Assembly: GCA_963969345.1 (NCBI GenBank)
Contig: OZ017766.1
Coordinates: 9,858,001-9,922,000, forward strand
Direction: 5' to 3'
DNA from: Turbatrix aceti
Lineage: Eukaryota; Nematoda; Chromadorea; Rhabditida; Panagrolaimidae
DNA length: 64,000 nt
Shown here: positions 42,777 to 53,659 of the stretch, in pieces
How the letters are laid out: each line of letters starts with the position of its first letter
Position numbering within the stretch: the first letter of the stretch is position 1
Notes under the pieces: generated by a model
What the model was told of the DNA's origin: nothing
The model's input: the letters and a program-made list of their open reading frames with translations, nothing else
The model's database searches: none
Made by a program: the position numbers and the translations under genes

Positions 42777-44225
42777 ATGTCGTTTTTTGTTTTTTCAATA
42801 TTACTGGGCTTATTGTCTTGCCTAATTGCTCTCAATTCCTTTGCATCGGTGAATTTTTATTTGTTGCTTGGACTTACAATTCAAGGAACGCCCATTGTCA
42901 ATATCAGTGATGTGTCCGATGATTTATCGTGCGCTGAAGAATGCGTACAGTACGCCGGCAACCTAACTTGCACTTCATTTTGGTACTACGAAAATTTATG
43001 TATGCTTATTGGCATTGTAAGAAATTTGGTAGCATCTTCTGAATCCTGTAATTTTTATCTGAGAAATTCAAAATCGTCCTGGGTAAATTCTACGTACAAT
43101 TCTTTGCTGCCGTTGATTATTGGAAATGGTATATGTCTAGCCAAATAAATTTATGTATAACGCGCATAATGTTTTTTTTTAGCATGGATAACGGATGCAG
43201 ATGAATGTCCTGATGGATATGAACCCCACTGGGCTGAGCAGTTTTTTTGTTCTACAACTTTGCTTACTGTATGTTATAAAATACATATCTGCCAAACTAC
43301 ATTGCAACTTTTACAGTTTCATTTGATTTTTTTAGACAAAAGTTTTAATCCGCATTTTTTTTAATTAAAAATTTTAATTAAAAATTTTAAATAAATTTTT
43401 TTTTTCGAATTTTTTTTTATTTTTTTTTTTATTTTTTTATAAATTTTTTTTAATTGAATTTTTGGAAATTTGTCTTTTGACGTATTTTTTTATAATGTTT
43501 ATAAAAAAATAACCCATACATGCGCCAGTTTTTACAAAAAACAATATTTAAAAAAAATGAATTTTTCAATATTCCGGAAAAAAATTCTGTTTAGTCTTCG
43601 GAATGCGCAGAATACCCACCCGCAGTAAAATCTTCGTATTCTAATGGTGTTTGCGTTGTATACCCCCGGTTAAAACAGTGTCCAACAACTCTTTCCTTAT
43701 ACACCTTCGTAGAACCGTCTGCTACAAAAAATAATTCATGGGTGTGCTGGAATCTTGTAAAGCTAACATCGCTCAACACATCGGTGCCAATGGGCGTCGT
43801 TGCCTGGAACGCGTGTGAAGCTGCCTGCAATTGGAGTCCGTATACCATTACAATTGCAAGTGACAGCTTTTATACGACCAACGCATTGAGGGGTATATTT
43901 GGAAGTAAGTTATTTATATGAGAATTTGCATAAATATTTATGTATTTATTTTTGTAATGTTACGGTAGAATTTTTAGTCAGAAGTACGTATTACGTGTTT
44001 GGAAACTATTTACCTGTCGGTTCAACGTACGTCAATTATAAAAGTCTTGTATTTTCTAATGGTCATGTCAGTACGTACACCAATCTGTCGACTACACCGA
44101 CTTCAGGGCAATCTGTTTATGTCGGTCCAAATACGGATTCATGGTCAGTTGGTACAATGACTCAGACAATGGTTAACACCGGACTGTATACAATTTGCTG
44201 GGGAACTATTTCGGAATACTTTTGA
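42777..44225 (+). CDS. Secreted cysteine-rich protein with a PAN/CW-like domain
   Basis: Four exons (42777-43128, 43183-43268, 43595-43904, 43978-44225) join in consistent phases to give 331 aa. The N-terminus is hydrophobic and probably a signal peptide. Residues of about 30-100 resemble the nematode PAN_3/CW domain: TIQGTPI, DDLSCAEECVQYAGNLTC and an ENLCMLI motif, ending at a further cysteine. The remainder has paired cysteines (DECPDGYEPHW, GVCVVYPRLKQCP, WNACEAACNW) and ends ICWGTISEYF, resembling no family I can name. Exon 3 has no internal start and is overlapped by an antisense open frame, so it is easy to miss. Likely secreted; function unknown. Confidence 0.75.
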
Positions 44226-45027
44226 ATCCATTTAATGTAATGATATACAAATATTTATATCTATGTGCAGTTTTCTGAATAAGTATATTTATAAAAAATG
44301 TAGCGTGTATTTACCAGCGTTCCAACTGTGGAAGACAGTTTATTAAGGGTAAAATATTTAGAACACATTGTCGATTTGTCTGCTTTTTTGCTTGACAAGG
44401 TTGCCCCTCTACAACTTTCACTTTATTCACAAAAATAAGATTTTTGCAAATATAAGGTATCTAAAGAGTATGCAGTTTTATTTTATATGTACCTTAAAAA
44501 TTTTCCGTTCACAAATAAAATATATTTGACAGAAAATGCGGATTAACTGTGTTGTTGATTATCGACGCCCAATGATTTATCCGATACCCAGTGAAGTGGT
44601 CGGAATTGTTACCGTCCTTTTTCCATGAAATAAAAAAAATCATTATTTCAACCAGTTTTTCTATAATTTTCATGTTTTTCAGAAAAAAAAATTTTTACGA
44701 CCAATGCAGTTTTTTTACTAATATTTAAAAATTCTCAAAATTAAGTGTGTGATTAAAAAAAATTTTAATTAAAAATTTTGTTTAGAAAATTCTGTTTGCA
44801 TAGTAAATAAATTAAAAAAAAATATTTATGTTATTTTAAAAAATTAATGTTAGCTGCAGTTAAATTCTTCTTTACAACAATGTATTGAAAATAATTGTTT
44901 ATTTCATTTTAATGTTTTGTAAATATATTTATATTTACATACAATGTAAAATGAATATTAATCTTGTATTCATTTATTCGCGTTAATCAGTCAATCATTG
45001 GTATATGTGTGAGGTGGAGGAATGGCT
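44226..45027. other. Intergenic, very AT-rich
   Basis: No gene or repeat recognised. Confidence 0.6.
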
Positions 45028-45995
45028 TTAATAGTACGGCTGTACCGGGCCACCGTAGGTGGCTTGGCCGTTACCTGAGTATCCGCCGAAGCCTCCTCCC
45101 TGGCTGCTGCCGTATGAGCCATAACCGGTCTGCGCATTGCTACCGTATCCACTCGAACTCACGGGTCCTGGCCGGAAATAAGGAGCTGAGTTTTGCACGC
45201 TGTTACTATCGTATCCACCGTAGTTGTTATAGTCTCCGTATCCTCCTTGATTTGAGCTACCGTAGCTGCCCTGACTGCCACCGTAACCGCTACGACCGCT
45301 GCCTCCACGGCCACTGCCTCTACGTCCGCCTCCTAAAAAAATATTATCATGAAAAAAAAATTGTTACCTAATCTACCTCGTCCACCGCCACTGCTTCCAC
45401 CGTATCCACCACCACTACCGTAACCACTGCTGCTTACAACAGCGCAATAGGGCAATCCAATAGTTGAAATTAACTCGCTGGCGGTACTGATTGTCAGGTT
45501 GTTAACTGCGTCGTTAATTTCCTGGCATTCTTGAAGCGGGGTAATATTTTCGTTTTGAAGAATTGCTTTGAGTGTTTGGTAAGCAGCCTGAGCGCTGCTA
45601 GACAAATTCTGAGCAGCTTCATCGTATTGAGCAGTAATTTCCGCTTTCACCTGGCTGACATTGTACAGGATTTCACTGATCTGGGACGAGATATTTCCAC
45701 CCTGAGCTTGAGCCCAGCTCGTGAGATTTGCCTTGATCGCGCTTTTTGTGCTGTTTACGTCGGAGACGATGCTGATGACCTGCGAAAGTTGGGTGCGGTT
45801 TAGCTCTGTGCCAAGATCGATAATCTCGCTGCCAATTGAGATAATGGATGTTGAAATGTTGTTTAGGGATTGTGATCCATAATCGGAGTAATCAGAATTT
45901 CCGTTACCGTAATCAGAATAGTATTGGGCGGATGACTGGACAGTGAATAGGCCGAGGACGAAAATGGTCGACCATAAAAGGGACAGTGTTCTCAT
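45028..45995 (-). CDS. SXP/RAL-2-like secreted protein 3
   Basis: The minus-strand exons 45995-45377 and 45332-45028 encode 307 aa. A signal peptide starts at MRTLSLLW (upstream methionines are also in frame). The core repeats the family pattern: SWAQAQGGNI, YNVSQVKAEITAQYDEAAQN, LKAILQNENITPLQECQEI and STIGLPYC. The tail of over 100 residues is Gly/Ser/Tyr-rich, with one Pro-containing stretch (APYFRPGPV). The intron is only 44 bp; a second in-phase donor would make it 35 bp, which is less likely. The tail resembles cuticle or adhesive low-complexity proteins, so a matrix-associated role is possible, but that is inference. Confidence 0.85.
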
Positions 45996-46124
45996 TTTTG
46001 AAAATCTTAAATTGATCATTTTAAAAACCAAAAACTATACTTTTCAGTTAACAAACACAAAAAAAAAATTTTTTGGAACACTAATTGTCAGTTACGCGCA
46101 ACTGACTTCCTCACCCCTTCCACC

Positions 46125-46460
46125 CCAGATTATATAACCCTCCCTCCTCCCTCGGCCATAAATGTGTTTAGAAGTCAGAAAAAAAACAAGAAGGCGGTAC
46201 CCCTAATTCTCTTCCTGCCGGATTAATTCGTATACGTTATTGCACCCTCGTTGGTCCCATCATCATCATCCGTCCCATGCCCCCCTCTCTCCTGACAAAA
46301 CAAACACCGGTATGCAAACGTCAACGTGAACAAAGTCATCATAGAACACAGTAATAACATCCACGGTATGTAAGTATTATAAATGAATAACAACTAACAG
46401 ACTGCCGGATTTTATTTTTTTTGGGGATAACAAACACAAATAAGATACAATTTGTAAAAA
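46125..46460 (-). promoter_or_regulatory. Upstream region of SXP/RAL-2 gene 3, conserved with gene 2
   Basis: A TATATAA box (minus strand) lies at about 46129-46136, some 135 bp before the start. The motifs GGATTAATTCGTA (about 46213) and CTGACAAAACAAACA (about 46294), then CAACGTG, match the upstream region of gene 2 in order. Confidence 0.6.
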
Positions 46461-47727
46461 ATACAATTGACATAACCGCGTTTGAACACCTGGAAAAGGT
46501 CGCTTTGCTTTGTGCGTGATTTACTTCCTCGACGAGACATGAAACGGTGACACATACTACTACTCCGGATGAAAATAATGTGATTCGATGATTCAGACTA
46601 ACATAAGCAATTTCCATTTTTTTTGGTTCCGTTTGCGTTTGCATGCAAGGTTTCAAAGCTCGCAATGAAACCTTTAATCCATTTTTGTACATACGAAAAC
46701 TCAGACAGTTGTGCTAAAAAAAAATGTTGTCATACTTTTTGTCACCGTATCATGGAAAATTTTTAGATGAAAAATAATTGAGCGTATATTAGTTGGAGAT
46801 ACGTTATTTCTTGGCAGTGATTTTACCGTTTTGATAATAACAAAGTTGAAAAGCCATGTTGTTCAAGAAACTCAGTTAAAAAACTTCAAATAAATATTAT
46901 GTAAATAATACATATTTTATTGCGCAAAGGTTGTTTAGAAACTGAATTGCCAGGTAAAAAATTTTAATTTCGAAAAAAAATAAACATCTTTTTTTACCTC
47001 AAATCTGATAAAACATTCAAACCGACACTATATTGAAAAATTTTTTTTTTGAAAATCATGGTCGTCAGTTAAAAAAATATACATACAAATGAAAAAATAT
47101 TTTATCCAAAATCTGTCTAAAAATAATTTTGTGTATCAGTTATTTTTCAGCCCCACTGTCGTTGATTCGCTCTTCCAACTTTTTTCAACGTTAACCGAAA
47201 TGAACTCCTTCGACCAGGTAATGCATTCCCGTGATCAAATACCGATGTTGACTCACTTGCTAGTTGCCTTGGTTTCTGACAGCTTGCTTGGCTGCAGCGT
47301 AGATGAAAATATAAAAGTTTGCGTAAATTTCAAGAAAAAAATCAACAGATTAATGGGCAAAGAAAACAATCCAAGGACAGGTGTGGTTAGCATGGGGTTC
47401 ATTTCTTGCTTACAGCTTGGATGATTTATTTTTTCTATTGTTGGAAAGTTCGGGGTCAAACATGCTGACATGAGAGAGGGTTTGGAAAAAAATACATTAC
47501 AATAATTTGTTTTGGTATGGTTTTTTTATTCACATCAAAAGTTTTAAAGAATTTTTGTCAAGCCCAGTTTTGGTAAAAATAAAAGAATATTATTATTTGA
47601 TTCAGAGTTGCGAAGATGGGGTTTCCCGGGGATTTTGAGTGGCCGCACATCTCCGTCTCGCGTTCGTGGCACGCTCGCCGGTCCCTAAGATGATCAAACA
47701 GTGTTGGCAACAGTTTTTAATCAATAC
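46461..47727. other. Intergenic, no supported gene
   Basis: AT-rich. A lone 111-codon frame at 47089 has no splice context or recognisable motif. Confidence 0.5.
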
Positions 47728-48030
47728 CAGTTTTTAACATGGTAGGGGCTATCAACAGGTGTACAGGTATGTAGATAAATTAAGATTACAGTTTAACGTT
47801 AAAGTAATTTGTATTACTTTTAGCAATTGTTTTTTGGCAGCGGATGAAATTCATCACAAAGTATACCCGAGTATAGGCGATATGCTGAAAACACAATGAT
47901 GGTGCAATCATGTTTCCTAACTTTGATTTTTGTTCTTCGATCCATTTTTAGAGTAATTATTTGTACATTCCATTTTTTTAGTAAGAGTCATCGTGTCCCA
48001 TTTTTTAGATTTTATCACATTTCTTTATTC
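47728..48030 (+). pseudogene. SRG/SRV-like receptor relic
   Basis: Fragments match the intact receptor at 48616-49628: NMVGAINRCTG followed by an intron-like gap ending TTTTAG, then AIVFWQRMKF, ENTMMVQSCFLTLIFVL, and a C-terminal PFFRFYHI. The frame is broken by stops, and both the N-terminal half and the central segment are missing. Confidence 0.8.
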
Positions 48031-48615
48031 AAAAGAAATCGCGTTGTTTAAGTTATAAAGTATTAATTTAAAAAACCCCTAATTTTTAAGTGCACGTACT
48101 ACTAACATAAATACTAAATATTTATAACATACGCCTTACGACAGAGGTACATATACTACATACATATAAACGTTCTACAAAATTTCATTATGATATGGCT
48201 GGCGGATTCGACACAGTGTTATGTTAAAACCAATGCTTTTAAGGCTACAAAATTAAAGAACGAGAAAAAACTGCCAAAACAAATGCTGTTATTGTGAGTC
48301 ATGATTTTTTGATTGCTTGCAAGAAATTCTGTTCTAAATGTACATATGTACTTTAAAATAATTAATATATGCATAAGTGATGTAAAAAATAATTGCGTAT
48401 CCTAAAACATATTTACAGTTGTTTGATTCATATACATAGTAGTAGTACCTTAAACCCGCCTTGCAAGATGGTGAAGCAATGTATTATTAAGTTTTGTAAC
48501 GTAGTGTTGCACTGTATGTATATTTATTTTTCATTGATATTTACATAAAATTACGTTATTTGTAGCTAACAAAGTATATTACACGCCAGTTTTTGTTTTT
48601 AATTAAGTATATTTC

Positions 48616-49628
48616 ATGATGGAGAATAATAGCAGCAATGAAATCAATTATTGTGAAGACGAAGGCTTTACGTGTACTGAATTACAGTATATTGTTATAA
48701 TGGGCATAGTCGCCGTAACATTTCTTGCGTTTGTGTTAAACTCAATATGCATATTTTTAGTGATGATTTATATTGCGGCAAATAAAAGCATGCGATCGCC
48801 TTTTTATATTATTTTTTCATTTGGCATTGCTTATTATTTTGTGTATCAATTTGCGAATGCGGCATTTTATTCTGAATTGCTAAGAAGTACATTTGTAAGT
48901 GGCGCATTAATGTGGCATCAACAAGCATTGGCAGGAGTGTTTAACATGGTATTGGCTATCAACAGGTATACAGGTAAAGAAATCAAAAGTACAGTTTTTC
49001 GTTTAAATAATTTGTATTAATTTTAGCAATTGTTTTATGGCAGCGAATGAAATCCATCTGGAATATAAAAACAACAACAATTGTACTAATTTTTCTTTTG
49101 CTGTATCCATTTATTTTGTATTCACCGATTTGGCATGACTGGCCTTGTTATTGGACGACTGGTGTCCTCTGTATAGAATCTTTCGAATCAAACAATTACT
49201 ATAATTATTCACAGGTTGTTTCAAATATTATTACTACTACAATTGCTGTCACGTGCTGTATATCAGCTGGTTTAGCCGGTCGTTTGGATAAAACACAAAA
49301 CATATCACAGTATCGAAGACAGGCTGAAAACACAATGATGTTGCAATCATGTTTCCTAACTTTGATTTTTGTACTTCAAGTAATTTTTAGATTACTTGTT
49401 TTGTTGTTGCCACCGTCCATTTTCATAGCTTTTGTTACATGTTTTACTTCGTTGTTTCAAACATTGTACATTGCGGTCTTGTACCTTCCATTTTATTTTA
49501 GCAAAAGCCTTCGTACCCCCTTTTTTAAGTTTTATCATATTTTGTGTGCCAAAAAAACACCAGTTGTTCAAATAACAGGAACGCTGCCCATTACAATAAA
49601 TACTTATGTTAGTAATGTACGTCAATAA
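48616..49628 (+). CDS. SRG/SRV-superfamily chemosensory GPCR 1
   Basis: Exons 48616-48973 and 49027-49628 encode 319 aa with seven hydrophobic segments. Features of the nematode SRG superfamily (SRG/SRV/SRU-like) are NKSMRSPFYIIFSFGIAYY at TM1-TM2, WHQQALAGVFNMVLAINRYT ending TM3, then AIVLWQRMKSIW, and the intracellular RRQAENTMML before TM6. The junction NRYT|AIVLWQ restores this motif across the intron. Without splicing the frame ends soon after NRYTG. There are N-glycosylation sites near the N-terminus. It is the first of a tandem receptor cluster; the ligand is unknown. Confidence 0.82.
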
Positions 49629-49709
49629 AAAATGTTTAACAAAATAATAAAGAGTACAATATACACTTTTGAAACAACTTGAATTACGTACTAACATTGT
49701 TACAGTTAT

Positions 49710-49865
49710 CCTTTGCGCATCGCAATGACATCTGTTCCGGATGGCCCCTCTACGTACGAGTCGTCGCATCGTCTTCATCACCTTCTGACTTACTGTTCAT
49801 TGTAGTGTTGTATGTATGATATGGTGCGTACGAGTTAGAGAATAAATGAAATGAAATGAAATGAA
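49710..49865 (+). mobile_element. 5'-truncated LINE 3' end with 14-bp target duplication
   Basis: The direct repeat ATTGTTACAGTTAT (49696-49709 and 49866-49879) brackets 156 bp ending in (ATGAA)n. The first ~96 bases are an open frame ending in TAG, as expected for the last codons of a retrotransposon ORF, followed by a short 3'UTR. It differs in sequence from the stubs at 15751 and 53203, so it is a second LINE family. Confidence 0.85.
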
Positions 49866-50059
49866 ATTGTTACAGTTATTAAATTATGTGTTTTAAAATA
49901 GCCTACCATTTAAAAAAAAATTACAAAATTTCTGCGACATCAACACGTGTAAAAATACAGTTAAATGAATTATCACAAGTATAATAAAATATCTTTTCCG
50001 CCATAGAAAGAACTAAAAAAATAACTGTGCGTTGGTCTCTGTAAAAGTGTTCAGTAAGT

Positions 50060-50110
50060 GCCAGTGCACCTCGTCTTTATCACCTGGAAACGGAAGAAAT
50101 TCAATATCAT
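50060..50110 (+). promoter_or_regulatory. Upstream block shared by receptors 2 and 3
   Basis: GTGCACCTCGTCTTTATCAC plus the following ~40 bases recur almost unchanged at about 51729-51783, each about 100-150 bp before a receptor start. It marks the left side of the tandem duplication and may be a shared promoter element. Confidence 0.55.
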
Positions 50111-50219
50111 ACGCTTTTAGAAGTTCTGTAACATTGTTGAAAAAATTGTTTCTTTATTATCAATTTTTTTTTTGTTATTGATTGCAACCAGTTTTCCAAA
50201 GTAAATAAACAGTTTCCGA

Positions 50220-51170
50220 ATGGCTGATGATGTTGGTAATAAAATGGATGATGTTACTGAATTTGAAAAAGTTCTATATCGGTACACAAATTTTTGTCTG
50301 TTGTTTGGTAATGTAATAAATGTAGTATGCATATCTGTGTTGCTGATTTATATTGCGGCAAATAAAAACATGCGATCGCCTTTTTATATAATTTTTTCAC
50401 TTGGCATTGCTTATTATTTTTTATACCAATTATCAATTATTATTCCTTATTTCAATTTGTTCGATCAAGTTATCTATGTAATAGCAGGGACATTTTTATG
50501 GCATCAACAGGCATTTGCTGGTGTCTTTAATCTGGTATTGGCCATCAACAGGTACACAGGTAAAAAACAGTGTGTCATTTTTTTGAAAAAAACCAGAATT
50601 TTAGCCATCGTTTTGTTTCAACGAATGAAATCAATTTGGAGTACCAAAAGAACAATTGCTGTAATCATTTTTCTATTACTGTATCCATTTATTCTGTATT
50701 CTCCTATCTGTTATAACTGGACTTGTTACTGGAAAGCTGAAGGGTTGTGTAATGAACCGTTAGCAGCTTTCAATTATTATAATTATTCGCAATTTGTTTC
50801 AAACATAATCACAGCTACAATTGCGTCCATATGTTGTATATCAGCGGGTTTAGCCGGTCGCTTGGATAAAACACAAAACATATCTCAATATCGGCGACAG
50901 GCTGAAAACACAATGATGATGCAATCCTTTTTTCTTACTTTAAATTTTGCACTGCAATCAATTTTTAGATTAGTTATTTTGATTGTTTCACGTAGAGATG
51001 TGCTTATGTTTTTTGTTTGTTTAATTTGGATTCTTCAAGCATTGTACATTACGATTCTGTATCTGCCATTCTTTCTGAGTACAAGCCTGCGTACTCCATT
51101 TTTCAAGTTTTATCATATTCCGTCGTGTAATAGAACCAAAATTGTTCAAATTTCTGGAAAAATGCCCTGA
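50220..51170 (+). CDS. SRG/SRV-superfamily chemosensory GPCR 2
   Basis: The interval reads as one open frame, but positions 50560-50604 are a 45-bp intron (GTAAAA to TTTTAG) whose length is a multiple of three and which contains no stop. Removing it restores NRYT|AIVLFQRMKSIW, as in receptor 1, leaving exons 50220-50559 and 50605-51170 and 301 aa. It has seven hydrophobic segments, NKNMRSPFYIIFSLGIAYY, YNYSQFVSN, RRQAENTMMMQ and a short cytoplasmic tail with FFKFYHI. It is very similar to receptor 3 at 51881, with an offset of 1,661 bp, so the pair is a recent tandem duplication. Confidence 0.85.
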   Translation: MADDVGNKMDDVTEFEKVLYRYTNFCLLFGNVINVVCISVLLIYIAANKNMRSPFYIIFSLGIAYYFLYQLSIIIPYFNLFDQVIYVIAGTFLWHQQAFAGVFNLVLAINRYTGKKQCVIFLKKTRILAIVLFQRMKSIWSTKRTIAVIIFLLLYPFILYSPICYNWTCYWKAEGLCNEPLAAFNYYNYSQFVSNIITATIASICCISAGLAGRLDKTQNISQYRRQAENTMMMQSFFLTLNFALQSIFRLVILIVSRRDVLMFFVCLIWILQALYITILYLPFFLSTSLRTPFFKFYHIPSCNRTKIVQISGKMP

Positions 51171-51728
51171 TACACTTTATTTACATAACAAGCCCAATCG
51201 GCTCCGCAAGGATGATTTCGTCAACGATCAAGGGGCAGCTGTGAAATCGATGTTGACGGCGACGACATGATGATCTTCAAGCAATGAAACTTCTTCCGAA
51301 GCTGCAATCGAGATGTCCGAAGAGAATCCGCCGGAAGCGTATGTTTTGATTTTTTTTGTTATTTGTTTTGATTTGTTCAGCGACACAGTTTGGCATCCGA
51401 CGACTCAACAATGGCTGATACGGTTTCTGGTCTACTTCTGAGTCGTTGATTTTTTGTTTAATTGTGATACATTGTTATGTAAACTGTGTATATACATTAT
51501 ATAGGATATGGAGGCCACAAAAGGGTGTGGCGAACGGCAAAAAGCAGAGAGGCAAAAAAGCGCGGGAAAAACACGATCGTCATTTCTTTGACAAATTCGT
51601 CAGTTTTTTTCTAACGATGCATTCGTCTGTTCATCTGACGTCTGTGCACACTGTTAGAAAACTGACAAATTTGTCAGAAAAAAAATAACGATATTTTTTT
51701 CAATGTAAGGTGAAAGTAAACGCTGTGA
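51171..51728. other. Intergenic with an exon-like relic
   Basis: At about 51286-51343 the frame reading ETSSEAAIEMSEENPPEA leads to a GTATGT donor, and a TTCAG acceptor at about 51380 opens ADTVWHPTTQQWLIRFLVYF then a stop. The pieces join in phase, which suggests the last exons of a gene fragment trapped between the receptors. I do not recognise the protein. Confidence 0.35.
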
Positions 51729-51880
51729 ATAAGTGCACCTGGTCTTTATCACCTGGAAACGGAAGAAATTCAATATCATACGCCCTTATGGTTACATTAT
51801 CGCAAAATTTGTTTCCTTACAATCAATTTTTTTTGTTATTGATCGCAACCAGTTTTTGAAAGTAAATAAACAGTTTAAAA

Positions 51881-52831
51881 ATGGCTGATGATGTTGGTAA
51901 TGAAATGGATGATGTTACTGAATTTGAAAAAGTTCTATTACGGTACTTAAATTTTTGCATGTTGTTTGGTAATGTAATAAATGTAATATGCATATCTTTG
52001 TTGCTGATTTATGTTGCGGCAAATAAAAACATGCGATCGCCTTTTTATATAATTTTTTCAATTGGCATTGCTTATTATTTTTTATACCAATTATCAATTA
52101 TTATTAATTTTTTCAATTTGTTCGATCAAGTTTTCGACGTATTAATAACGACATCAACATGGCATCAACAGGCATTTGCTGGTGTCTTTAATATGGTATT
52201 GGCCATCAACAGGTACACAGGTAAAAAACAGTGTGTCAATTTTTTGAAAAAAACCAGAATTTTAGCCATCGTTTTGTTTCAACGAATGAAATCAATTTGG
52301 AGTACCAAAAGAACAATTGCTGTAATAATTTTTCTATTACTGTATCCATTTATTCTGTATTCTCCTATTTGGTATAACTGGACTTGTTACTGGAAAGCTG
52401 AAGGGTTATGTAATGAACCGTTAGCAGCTTTCAATTATTATAATTATTCGCAATTTGTTTCAAACATGATCACAGCTACAATTGCGGCCATATGTTGCAT
52501 ATCAGCGGGTTTAGCCGGTCGCTTGGATAAAACACAAAACATATCCCAATATCGGCGACAGGCTGAAAACACAATGATGATGCAATCCTTTTTTCTTACT
52601 TTAAATTTTGCACTGCAATCAATTTTTAGATTAGTTATTCTGTTTGTTTCAAATAGTGATGTGTTTATGTTTTTTATTTGTTTAATTTGGATTCTTCAAG
52701 CATTGTACATCACGATTCTGTATCTGCCATTCTTTCTGAGTAAGAACCTTCGTACCCCATTTTTCAAGTTTTGTCACATTCCGTCGTGTAATAGAACGAA
52801 AATTGTTCAAATTTCTGGAACACTGCCATGA
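51881..52831 (+). CDS. SRG/SRV-superfamily chemosensory GPCR 3
   Basis: This is the tandem copy of receptor 2: exons 51881-52220 and 52266-52831, again with a 45-bp stop-free intron, giving 301 aa. Differences from receptor 2 cluster in TM2-TM3 (residues of about 70-90, including the loop after FNLFDQV) and in TM6 (near VSNSDVFMFF). The intracellular NRYTAIVLFQRMKSIW and RRQAENTMM segments are unchanged. That pattern is consistent with divergence in ligand-facing regions, though this is inference. The start MADDVGNEMDD is shared with receptor 2. Confidence 0.85.
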   Translation: MADDVGNEMDDVTEFEKVLLRYLNFCMLFGNVINVICISLLLIYVAANKNMRSPFYIIFSIGIAYYFLYQLSIIINFFNLFDQVFDVLITTSTWHQQAFAGVFNMVLAINRYTGKKQCVNFLKKTRILAIVLFQRMKSIWSTKRTIAVIIFLLLYPFILYSPIWYNWTCYWKAEGLCNEPLAAFNYYNYSQFVSNMITATIAAICCISAGLAGRLDKTQNISQYRRQAENTMMMQSFFLTLNFALQSIFRLVILFVSNSDVFMFFICLIWILQALYITILYLPFFLSKNLRTPFFKFCHIPSCNRTKIVQISGTLP

Positions 52832-53202
52832 TACACTTCATTATAAAATTCTGTTAGTGATGTGTCAATTTCTGGTAAACAGTTTCGTACATTTTTACAA
52901 AAAGAATAAATATAAATATTTTACATAACAATGCCACAATAAATATAAATCAGCAACAAAGATTAACATTATTATTACATTTATTACATTACCAAACAAC
53001 AAACAAAAATTTTTGTATTGTTAAATATAGAATTTTTTTTTAATTCAGTAGCAGCTGAAGCGACAACCTTTTCGTTAATTGAAACGCACCTGCCAAAGAC
53101 TGACTTTAGGTAGGCAATTCTCTCTCGATGGAATTTTATGCATACAATTTTCGAGCGATTTGGTTATTAGTTTACATACACCATTTCACAGTAAAAAGCA
53201 AT

Positions 53203-53369
53203 TTATTTTATTTATTTTTATTTATTTCACCATTACTCAGTGGTTAGTTATCATTAGACCAGATGTTAGGAGGCACAAATGACGTCCACGTAGGCGTAAA
53301 TGTCTCGATTCGTTTTGGTCGCGATTTCTTCTTCCCATCGTCGCTGTGGTCTGTTTTTCGTCTTGTTGG
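53203..53369 (-). mobile_element. 5'-truncated LINE 3' end with 15-bp target duplication
   Basis: The direct repeat ACAGTAAAAAGCAAT (53188-53202 and 53370-53384) flanks 167 bp. On the minus strand it opens with codons for KNRPQRRWEEEIATKTN and continues to YAYVDVICAS and a stop, then a short 3'UTR and an (AAATA)n tail. RPxxRWEEEI is a common C-terminal motif of RTE/CR1/Jockey-type reverse transcriptase ORFs. It shares over 100 bp with the stub at 15751-15858. Confidence 0.9.
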
Positions 53370-53659
53370 ACAGTAAAAAGCAATATGCATATATAAATAA
53401 CTGATTTGCAGTTCAATCGTTGCAGACGAATACAGAAACAGTTTAATTGAACTGATATTAATTCCCCTTTTAAAATCAGCAGCTTTTCTGATAAAAACAT
53501 TTTTTTTTGATAAAAACATGATGGTTTTGTTATGATTTTTATTTGCTTAATTTTATTATGACCATGATATCTCCAGTGATAATGATAGGTACCCAAAACA
53601 GTTTTTTTTGCTAACAAAAATAAAATAAAGATGTATAAAGATGATTTTTTACAATCTCA

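Noticed and set aside
43591..43848. Minus-strand 85-codon frame
   Set aside because: It is antisense to a plus-strand exon that splices in phase within the PAN-like gene.
47089..47424. 111-codon plus-strand frame
   Set aside because: No recognisable motif, splice context or paralogue.
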